A stretch of DNA of 6,787 bases from Candidatus Aerophobota bacterium (lineage in GTDB: Bacteria; Aerophobota; Aerophobia; Aerophobales; AE-B3A). Position numbers and translations under genes: made by a program. The stretch is from the NCBI GenBank assembly GCA_030616535.1, contig JAUWXE010000058.1, positions 1 to 6,787 of the forward strand, in the 5' to 3' direction. Below the pieces are notes generated by a model. It was not told where the DNA came from. It made no database searches and saw nothing but the letters and a program-made list of their open reading frames with translations. The first letter of the stretch is position 1; the number at the start of each line of letters is the position of its first letter. Below are positions 1 through 5,017 of this stretch, in pieces.

Positions 1-803
1 AAACTGCGGGAAAATACATAGACTACATTTCCAATCATCAGTATCTGGGCTCAGATGACTATTACGAGACAGTGGCTTCTGTCTACTGGGTGAAAAGAAG
101 GCTGGAAGTTCTCAAAAGTGTGATAGAGATAGCTCAACCTTTGCTCAGAGAAGAAGAAAGGGTGAAGATTGCCCTTGACGAGTGGAACATCTGGTATAGA
201 AGCAATCCGGAAAATGACCTTGAGGAGAATTATGCTCTAAAAGATGGACTATTCGCCGCTGGAGTGTTTATTGCCTTGCATAAGCTATGTCAGAGCGTAA
301 CTATGGCTAATCTGGCTCAGTTAGTAAACGTACTGGGAGCCATCCACACAGATAAACAGGGTCTTTATCTTACTCCCATTTACCGGGCCTTTGAACTTTT
401 TGTTAATCACACGGGAGAAATAGTATTAAATCCTTTAGTGACTTCAGAAACTTACGACATTGAAGGGAAAGCGCTTTTGGGCGAGAGAAAATTCAAGCTG
501 AGTAATGTTCCCTACTTGGATGCTTCAGTCACCTTGAGCAGAAGCAAAGATAAGTTATACATTGCCGCAGTTAATTATCACCTGAAGAAAGATATAGAGT
601 GCTCTATCTTCATAGAAGGTTTTTCTCTTAAAGAAGAAGCAAAAGTTTATGAGCTTAACGGTCCAGATGTGACGGCAATGAATGATTTTGATAACCCAGA
701 AAGAATCAAAATAAAGAATAAGACAATCAAAAACATCAGTCCTAGATTTAGCTATGTTTTCCCGGCCCATTCAGCCACGGTAATAGAATTCAAAGTGGAA
801 TAA
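1..803 (+). CDS. abfA: GH51 alpha-L-arabinofuranosidase, C-terminal part (5' end outside window)
   Basis: Releases terminal alpha-L-arabinofuranosyl residues from arabinan, arabinoxylan or their oligosaccharides; GH51 enzymes are usually cytoplasmic. The frame is open from base 3 to the stop at 801-803 (266 codons), so the GTG at 72 is not the true start. Visible residues 6-24 (IDYISNHQYLGSDDYYET) match the GH51 stretch between acid/base and nucleophile. The nucleophile is the Glu in ALDEWNIWY (codon 180-182), nearly invariant in the family. Next comes LAQLVNVLGAIHTDKQG, which ends the TIM barrel, then a beta-rich C-terminal domain from about visible residue 115. The acid/base Glu (GNE motif) and about half of a normal 490-510 residue enzyme lie left of the window. 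No signal peptide can be assessed. The next gene has its own promoter, and I see no convincing terminator between them. Family assignment is firm; exact substrate is not. Confidence 0.93.
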   Translation, partial: TAGKYIDYISNHQYLGSDDYYETVASVYWVKRRLEVLKSVIEIAQPLLREEERVKIALDEWNIWYRSNPENDLEENYALKDGLFAAGVFIALHKLCQSVTMANLAQLVNVLGAIHTDKQGLYLTPIYRAFELFVNHTGEIVLNPLVTSETYDIEGKALLGERKFKLSNVPYLDASVTLSRSKDKLYIAAVNYHLKKDIECSIFIEGFSLKEEAKVYELNGPDVTAMNDFDNPERIKIKNKTIKNISPRFSYVFPAHSATVIEFKVE

Positions 804-883
804 AAGTCCCCACTCTTGATTCTTCTCCCAAAAGAAAACTACCTATCCCTCTAATCCTTTACCCCTTTTAATCGTGCTTTTAG

Positions 884-911
884 TTGACTAGAAGAGGGAT
901 TCTGATAAAAT
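884..911 (+). promoter_or_regulatory. Predicted sigma70 promoter of the glucokinase-hypB-hypA operon
   Basis: -35 TTGACT (884-889) and -10 TAAAAT (906-911) each match consensus at five of six positions, with a 16-base spacer. A TG one base before the -10 (903-904) makes it an extended -10. Expected start is near 918, giving a leader of about 47 bases before the ATG at 965. An 8-base inverted repeat (845-852 with 893-900) puts its right arm inside the spacer. Prediction from sequence only. Confidence 0.6.
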
Positions 912-964
912 TTTAGAAACTGCTAGAAGGCTTTGATCTTAAAAGAACTTCTTAAGGAAGGTAA

Positions 965-1954
965 ATGAAATTCGCCTCCGATTATATCGTGGGAGTAGAT
1001 TTGGGAGGGACCAATATTGTTTCTCTTCTTATTAATGGTGAAGGAAAGGTTGTAGGGAAGGATACCCGAGCTACCCTGGCCCAGGAGGGTAAGGAAAAAA
1101 CTCTCTCTCAGATAGTGAACTCGGTGAGGACCGTCCTCGAAAAAGGACAGTCACAAGGGATTTCTTCCACCTCTATAAAAGGAGTAGGAGTTGGCAGTCC
1201 CGGACCTCTGGATACAAAAAAGGGGATAATTCATTTTGCCCCTAACCTTCCTGGGTGGAATAATGTACCCTTGGTTAGCCTTTTAGCAGATCAGCTTAAA
1301 CTACCTATCTTTTTGGAAAATGATGCTAATGCTGCCGCTTTAGCTGAATGGTGGATAGGAGCAGGAAAGAAGGTAGATAATTTAGTTTTATTAACCCTGG
1401 GTACAGGAATAGGAGGAGGAATAATTATTGGGGGAGAGGTTCTTCACGGAGCCTGGGACACGGCTGCCGAGATAGGTCATATGATAATCCACGAGGGAGG
1501 GCTGGTTTGTGGTTGTGGGAAAAGAGGATGTTTAGAGGCTTATGCTTCAGCAACTGGGGTAATAAAGCGTACAGCTTCTCTCATAAAAGCGGGGAGAAAG
1601 ACTCTTCTCCGGGAATTAGTGCATGACCACCTGGAAGATATTACCTGTGAGCTGGTATACCGGGCGGCTGAAAGAGGAGATGAGCTTAGCCAGAGGATAG
1701 TTGAGGAGACGGCCAGATACCTGGGAATAGGTATTGCCAGCCTAGTTAACATCCTAAACCCGGAGGTGGTCATTCTATCAGGTGGAATGACTGCTGCTGG
1801 CGATCTTTTATTCAAACCGGTAAGAAAATATGCTCGAAAATACGCCCTTGAGGCTGCTATCAGGGGAGTGAGGATAGTTCCGGCAAAACTTGGCGACAAT
1901 ACCGGTGCCCTGGGAGCGGCCGCTACGGTACTGAAAAGAAAAGGCTGGATATAA
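965..1954 (+). CDS. glk: ROK-family sugar kinase, probable glucokinase
   Basis: Phosphorylates glucose (or a related hexose) with ATP in the cytoplasm, feeding glycolysis. At 329 residues it has the normal length for ROK glucokinases. Visible motifs: phosphate-binding DLGGTN (12-17); VGVGSPGPLD before the sugar site; ENDANAAALAE with the probable catalytic base D120; LGTGIGGG (145-152); E169-x-G171-H172; and the ROK zinc motif CGCGKRGC, with H172, C182, C184 and C189 as expected zinc ligands. There is no N-terminal helix-turn-helix, so it is a kinase and not a NagC/XylR-type repressor. The start is supported by AAGGAAGG at 954-961. It leads an operon with hypB 19 bases downstream, an unusual partner. 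Other ROK kinases (fructokinase, N-acetylmannosamine or N-acetylglucosamine kinase) share these motifs, so substrate is inferred from overall resemblance to the bacterial glucokinase group. Confidence 0.9.
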   Translation: MKFASDYIVGVDLGGTNIVSLLINGEGKVVGKDTRATLAQEGKEKTLSQIVNSVRTVLEKGQSQGISSTSIKGVGVGSPGPLDTKKGIIHFAPNLPGWNNVPLVSLLADQLKLPIFLENDANAAALAEWWIGAGKKVDNLVLLTLGTGIGGGIIIGGEVLHGAWDTAAEIGHMIIHEGGLVCGCGKRGCLEAYASATGVIKRTASLIKAGRKTLLRELVHDHLEDITCELVYRAAERGDELSQRIVEETARYLGIGIASLVNILNPEVVILSGGMTAAGDLLFKPVRKYARKYALEAAIRGVRIVPAKLGDNTGALGAAATVLKRKGWI

Positions 1955-1973
1955 AGCAAAGAAGGAGGCATTT

Positions 1974-2642
1974 ATGGAGCCAATCAAAGCAGAGGAAGGG
2001 GAGATCTTCGATATTGAATTAGAAGAAGATTTACTCAGGAAAAATGAAGAACTGGCACGACGAAACAGAAAAATTTTAGATGAATATAAAATAGTGGCTA
2101 TAGATATAATGGGTTCTATCGGGACCGGGAAGACTTCTTTAATTAAGAATCTAATCTCTCATTTAAAGGGAAAATATGAGATTGGGGTTATCGCCGGGGA
2201 TCTAACCACTACCATTGACGCAGACAGGATTGAGAAGGAAGGAATAAAGGTGATACAGGTCAATACAGGCAAGGAGTGTCACCTGGATGCCAATTTGATT
2301 AAGAAAGCTCTGAAGAAGTTCGATTTAGGAGCTCTCGACCTTTTATTTATAGAGAACGTGGGAAACCTCATCTGTCCAGCAGATTTTCCTCTTGGGTCCC
2401 ATTGCCGGATGGTAGTGGTTTCTGTTACCGAAGGGCCCTGGATGGTGAGAAAACATCCTTATATCTTTTCCCAGGCCGATGTAGTGGTGATTAATAAGAT
2501 TGATCTAGCAGAAGCTATGAAGGTCTCCCCGGAAAAGTTAGCCGATGACGTCTACAAGATTAATCCAGCCGTCAAGGTAATCCCGGCAAACTGCATTGCT
2601 GGAAAAGGCATGAAAGAGATAATCCAGGCTTTGTCTTTTTAA
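1974..2642 (+). CDS. hypB: HypB, nickel-delivery GTPase for hydrogenase maturation
   Basis: SIMIBI-class GTPase that works with HypA to insert nickel, classically into the [NiFe]-hydrogenase large subunit. It has 222 residues. Visible motifs: P-loop GSIGTGKT (47-54; many HypBs have SSPGSGKT); IAGDLTTTIDADRI (73-86) in the switch I region; NTGKECHLDA (97-106) with the metal-binding pair C102-H103; FIENVGNLICPA (125-136) with C134, a second family metal ligand; SVTEG (150-154); and NKID (174-177) for guanine specificity. The first 38 residues are charged but have neither the CCxxC high-affinity nickel site nor a histidine-rich stretch, so this is the short form without nickel storage. The start is fixed by GAAGGAGG at 1961-1968, five bases before the ATG. 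It sits between the kinase and hypA; no hydrogenase gene is visible. UreG and MeaB are relatives, but the CHLDA and ENVGNL blocks specify HypB. Confidence 0.95.
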   Translation: MEPIKAEEGEIFDIELEEDLLRKNEELARRNRKILDEYKIVAIDIMGSIGTGKTSLIKNLISHLKGKYEIGVIAGDLTTTIDADRIEKEGIKVIQVNTGKECHLDANLIKKALKKFDLGALDLLFIENVGNLICPADFPLGSHCRMVVVSVTEGPWMVRKHPYIFSQADVVVINKIDLAEAMKVSPEKLADDVYKINPAVKVIPANCIAGKGMKEIIQALSF

Positions 2643-2700
2643 CAAAAGTCTGAGAATATTATCTTAACCTTAGAACCCTTGTCTCTGCAGTGCTTTCATT

Positions 2701-2706
2701 TAGGAG
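2701..2706 (+). promoter_or_regulatory. Ribosome binding site that places the hypA start at 2717
   Basis: TAGGAG lies 10 bases before the ATG at 2717. A GTG in the same frame at 2690 would add nine residues but lies upstream of this site and would bury the conserved Met-His start of HypA, so 2717 is preferred. Confidence 0.65.
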
Positions 2707-2716
2707 AATAAGAATC

Positions 2717-3091
2717 ATGCATGATCTTTCCGTCTCTCAAGCCATCGCCAGGACCATATTAAAACAAGCTAAGGAGAAAAGGGTGAGGGAAATTTTGTCT
2801 GTCAATCTTGAGCTGGGAGAGTTGACTTTTCTCAATCCTGAGCAGATTCATTTCTGGTTAAAGGAGCTTTTTAAGGATACCCCCGCCCAGGGGGCAAAGA
2901 TTTACATAAAGAAAATTTTCTCCAGAATAAAATGTAAGAAGTGTGAGTATGAGGGAAGTATGAGTCTGAGGGATGATTCTTTTTTTCACATATATTTCCC
3001 CCTCCTCAGGTGTCCGCGCTGTAACTCGACCTCTCTTGAAATAAAGACCGGAAGAGAATGTTTGATAAGGCGGATGAAGGTAAGTACTTAG
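2717..3091 (+). CDS. hypA: HypA, nickel metallochaperone / hydrogenase maturation factor
   Basis: Binds Ni(II) and passes it, with HypB, to a nickel enzyme. With the start at 2717 the protein begins MHDLSVSQAI and has 124 residues, the usual HypA size (about 113-120). His2 is the essential nickel ligand and must follow the initiator Met directly, which rules out the GTG start at 2690. Residue 3 is Asp where most HypAs have Glu; both are acidic. The zinc domain has four cysteines in two CxxC pairs, C73/C76 (CKKC) and C99/C102 (CPRC). The C-terminal TGRECLIRRMKV matches the family's final strand (usual form SGxELxIxxIEV). It follows hypB after 74 bases in the same orientation. The stop is 24 bases from the stop of the converging ABC ATPase gene. 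Client enzyme unknown: [NiFe]-hydrogenase is the default, other nickel enzymes are possible. Confidence 0.94.
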   Translation: MHDLSVSQAIARTILKQAKEKRVREILSVNLELGELTFLNPEQIHFWLKELFKDTPAQGAKIYIKKIFSRIKCKKCEYEGSMSLRDDSFFHIYFPLLRCPRCNSTSLEIKTGRECLIRRMKVST

Positions 3092-3115
3092 GGGAAGAGT
3101 CCCGAGATCCTCTTA

Positions 3116-4273
3116 TCAATTAACAATAGCTAGTCCAGTGTGGGGGTCAAATAACTTAACTTTTTCGATGTCGAAGGCAAATTCCATATCCTCACCCTTC
3201 TTTAACTTGGATGAGGGATCAACATTAGCTGTGAGCTTGTCTTCGCCGGAGCTTAAAAAGAGACGCATGCTGGGTATAGTGAGCTCAATCTCATCTACCC
3301 GGGCCCTAAAGGAACAGATTTTCTCCGAGACAGGAAGATTTTCTCTTAATCTGATCTCTTCGGGATGAAGACCAAGAATTATCTCTTTTCCCAAATAGCC
3401 TTTTTTCCTTAGGATTTCAAACCGAGATCCTCGTAGTTGTACCCGTAAGTTATTACTTAAGAAAAGGCCGTAAGGATTTTCTCTTAAGCCTAAGGGTAAG
3501 AGATTCATGGGAGGGTCACCAATAAAACCGGCTACAAATAGATTGGAAGGATGATAATAGACCTCATTAAAGCTACCTACCTGCTCAATTCTACCTTCCC
3601 GCATAATAGCTATTCTATCAGCCAGGGTTATCGCCTCTGCCTGATCATGGGTAACATAGACAGTAGTTATGCCAAATCTGTCTAGTAGGCGTTTGATCTC
3701 TGTTCTTGTCTTTGATCTTAGTTTTGCATCTAAGTTAGACAGTGGCTCATCCAGTAAAAATACTCTTGGGTTTCGGATGATGCACCTTCCCAGGGCGACT
3801 CTTTGCTTTTGCCCGGCCGACAGGTTCCTGGGAAAACGTCCCAGGAGGGCATGGAAACCAACTCCCAGAGTGTTGGCTGTAAAACGGATTTTCTCATCAA
3901 TGGCATCCTCCGGCCATTTTCGTAGTCGGAAGGAAAAGGCCAGGTTCTCTCTGCTAATCATGTGAGGATAAAGAGCATAGTTTTGAAAAACCATGCCAAT
4001 TCCCCTATCTTTAGGAGGAATTTCATTTACATTCTCCTCGTCAAAGTAGACATTTCCCTCATCAATTCTTTCTAAACCTGCAATCACCTTAAGAAGAGTG
4101 GTTTTTCCACATCCGGTTGGTCCAATAACGCATAAGATTTCACTCTCTCGTGCCTCTAGATAGAGATGATCGAGGGCAAAGATGGTTTTGATCTCTCGGC
4201 CCCTTTTTTTAAACAGGGAGATCTCCTTATCAGTGAATTTTTTTACTACCTCTTCCAGTCTGATGCTGCTCAT
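3116..4273 (-). CDS. ABC transporter ATP-binding protein, MalK/UgpC (CUT1) type
   Basis: ATPase subunit that would power an importer, most likely for a carbohydrate or glycerol phosphate-like solute, at the inner face of the membrane. From the ATG at 4273 it has 385 residues: Walker A GPTGCGKT (51-58), Q-loop Q97, signature LSAGQKQR (151-158, Ala where LSGGQ is usual), Walker B VFLLDEP (171-177) with catalytic E176, D-loop SNLD (179-182), switch H209, then a C-terminal TOBE/MOI-type regulatory domain (about 265-385) ending FDPHTGLAI, as in MalK relatives. A Lys/Arg-rich insertion of about 15 residues (16-29) moves Walker A from the usual position near 36 to 51. A TTG start at 4357 is possible but would overlap the upstream gene by 77 bases and add an unconserved tail; the ATG lies 7 bases after that gene's stop. 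The ribosome site is weak (AGGG, 10 bases upstream). No permease or binding protein is in the window, so the substrate is unknown. Confidence 0.9.
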   Translation of the reverse strand: MSSIRLEEVVKKFTDKEISLFKKRGREIKTIFALDHLYLEARESEILCVIGPTGCGKTTLLKVIAGLERIDEGNVYFDEENVNEIPPKDRGIGMVFQNYALYPHMISRENLAFSFRLRKWPEDAIDEKIRFTANTLGVGFHALLGRFPRNLSAGQKQRVALGRCIIRNPRVFLLDEPLSNLDAKLRSKTRTEIKRLLDRFGITTVYVTHDQAEAITLADRIAIMREGRIEQVGSFNEVYYHPSNLFVAGFIGDPPMNLLPLGLRENPYGLFLSNNLRVQLRGSRFEILRKKGYLGKEIILGLHPEEIRLRENLPVSEKICSFRARVDEIELTIPSMRLFLSSGEDKLTANVDPSSKLKKGEDMEFAFDIEKVKLFDPHTGLAIVN

Positions 4274-4280
4274 TGGTCTT

Positions 4281-4604
4281 TTACCCTGTTTCTTCTTCGG
4301 AGGGGATGAATTTTCCTCCTGAGATATTGCGGGACAGAATCCGGTAACTTCGGTCAAAATCCACCGTTATGTTTATTAAATTGGGACATTTTCTTCCCAG
4401 GATTTCCTTTCTCAAGGTATAAGCAGCTCCTTTTTCCCCGGCTTCGGCATATAAACTCTGGATATCGGTCCTGCGGTTGACATTGATCCTTATTTCTTCT
4501 CCGCATTTATCACACTTTACGGCAAAGGTAATGAAGTCACCCTTTAATCGAGGAGTTATTCTTTTTTTCGCCTTTCTAGAGAAGAGCCTTTTCCAAAAGC
4601 CCAT
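4281..4604 (-). CDS. Conserved protein of unknown function with a CxxC motif
   Basis: I recognise the general pattern from hypothetical proteins in several anaerobic bacterial groups but know no function. From the ATG at 4604 it has 107 residues: a short basic, partly hydrophobic N-terminus (GFWKRLFSRKAKKR), then FAVKCDKCGEEIRINVN with C31 and C34 as a knuckle, a middle section (residues 43-66) ending in AAYTLRKEILGRKCPN with C73, and a closing ITVDFDRSYRILSRNISGGKF (79-99), which looks like beta strands. Three cysteines could hold a metal, though a fourth ligand is not obvious. There is no transmembrane segment. An in-frame GTG at 4628 and ATGs at 4613 and 4610 exist, but an AAGGAG at 4619-4614 best serves 4604. 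The gene stops 7 bases before the ABC ATPase, so the two are probably co-transcribed; tRNA-Leu lies 101 bases upstream in the same direction. A zinc-ribbon-like regulatory or RNA-binding role is speculation. Confidence 0.75.
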   Translation of the reverse strand: MGFWKRLFSRKAKKRITPRLKGDFITFAVKCDKCGEEIRINVNRRTDIQSLYAEAGEKGAAYTLRKEILGRKCPNLINITVDFDRSYRILSRNISGGKFIPSEEETG

Positions 4605-4613
4605 CTTCATCAT

Positions 4614-4619
4614 CTCCTT
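4614..4619 (-). promoter_or_regulatory. Ribosome binding site that favours the start at 4604
   Basis: AAGGAG on the minus strand is nine bases before the ATG at 4604. Two closer ATGs (4613 and 4610) have zero and three bases of spacing, and the GTG at 4628 lies upstream of it, so 4604 is the best start for the 107-residue protein. Confidence 0.6.
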
Positions 4620-4682
4620 TTTCCCCACCTTGAGTTAGGTGATGATTTTATGAAGTTTTGCGGCTATCCTGAGTTTAGAATT

Positions 4683-4704
4683 TTTGACTTCGGTTGAAGT
4701 CAAA
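4683..4704 (-). other. Perfect 9-bp hairpin directly at the 3' end of tRNA-Leu
   Basis: On the minus strand TTTGACTTC, loop AACC, GAAGTCAAA forms a perfect nine-pair stem whose first base is the one after the tRNA discriminator base. Only three of nine pairs are G-C, and the stem is followed by AATTC with no run of T, so it is not a standard intrinsic terminator. It may stall the trimming exonucleases or mark a processing point. Its 3' arm and loop contain CCGAAGT, identical to tRNA nucleotides 2-8. Confidence 0.5.
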
Positions 4705-4788
4705 TGCCGAAGGGGGGAGTCGAACCCCCAAGGGGATAACCCCACAGCATCCTGAATGCTGCGCGTCTACCAATTTCGCCACTTCGGC
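4705..4788 (-). tRNA. tRNA-Leu, anticodon CAG
   Basis: Reads CUG leucine codons. All parts of an 84-nt class II tRNA are present on the minus strand: 7-bp acceptor stem GCCGAAG / CTTCGGC with discriminator A at 4705; D-arm region TGGCGAAATTGGTAGACGC; anticodon stem CAGCA / TGCTG around loop TTCAGGA, giving anticodon CAG at 4754-4752; a long variable arm GGGG-TTAT-CCCC, as required for Leu; T stem GGGGG / CCCCC around TTCGACT. The 3' CCA is not encoded (TTT follows), so a CCA-adding enzyme is needed. The long variable arm separates it from Met or Gln tRNAs; Ser is excluded by the anticodon. A strong promoter lies almost against its 5' end. Confidence 0.97.
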
Positions 4789-4793
4789 TCAAG

Positions 4794-4824
4794 ATTATAG
4801 TATCACAAATTACCGATAAGTCAA
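4794..4824 (-). promoter_or_regulatory. Predicted promoter of tRNA-Leu
   Basis: Minus-strand -35 TTGACT (4824-4819) and a perfect -10 TATAAT (4799-4794), spacer 19 bases (longer than the usual 17). Only CTTGA separates the -10 from the mature tRNA 5' G at 4788, so initiation would fall at about 4790-4787, on or next to the mature end. The conserved gene and ABC ATPase downstream may be read from the same promoter if transcription passes the hairpin at 4704-4683. Confidence 0.6.
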
Positions 4825-4930
4825 CTTTTTGTCTTTTGGGAAAGAGGTGCCCTGACCATTGGTAATTAAGAGCTAACCATCATACTTTTTATGTTAAGAT
4901 AAAGAAAACCATCTGATTTCCCCCTCGTAT

Positions 4931-4958
4931 TTGACGGCCTTCTCTTTCCTGATAGAAT
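4931..4958 (+). promoter_or_regulatory. Predicted promoter of the MltA-like gene
   Basis: -35 TTGACG (4931-4936) and -10 TAGAAT (4953-4958), each five of six to consensus, spacer 16, with an extended TG at 4950-4951. The TGATA-start -10 and the spacer length copy those of the glucokinase promoter. Expected start near 4965, leaving a leader of about 53 bases before the ATG at 5018. Confidence 0.55.
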
Positions 4959-5017
4959 AATTACCTAGTTGGACCTCGAAGTTTGATAACAAGTTCATAC
5001 ATAAAGACTTATCCCTC

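Noticed and set aside
1540..1971. Long open frame on the minus strand opposite the glucokinase gene
   Set aside because: Its product is Ser/Pro/Arg-rich with no recognisable motif, and it lies wholly over a gene with clear ROK motifs; it is an antisense shadow.
2631..2662. Internal promoter before hypA (TTGTCT at 2631 and TATTAT at 2657)
   Set aside because: The spacer is 20 bases and the -35 is imperfect; co-transcription with hypB is the simpler reading.
2690..2716. GTG at 2690 as the hypA start
   Set aside because: It would add nine residues before the invariant Met-His, while a ribosome site at 2701-2706 serves the ATG at 2717.
3092..3115. Possible terminator in the convergent hypA / ABC ATPase gap (AAGAG at 3095-3099 with CTCTT at 3110-3114)
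   Set aside because: Only five pairs, a ten-base loop, a competing four-pair hairpin (GGGA/TCCC), and no T-run on either strand.
4274..4357. N-terminal extension of the ABC ATPase from a TTG at 4357
   Set aside because: It overlaps the upstream gene by 77 bases and has low-complexity Ser/Pro/Lys sequence outside the family pattern; the ATG at 4273 follows that gene directly.
4674..4703. Second minus-strand promoter for the 107-residue gene, using TTGACT inside the trailer hairpin (4703-4698) and TCTAAA (4679-4674)
   Set aside because: The -10 matches only four of six, the -35 is locked in a perfect inverted repeat, and the tRNA promoter upstream could serve the genes.
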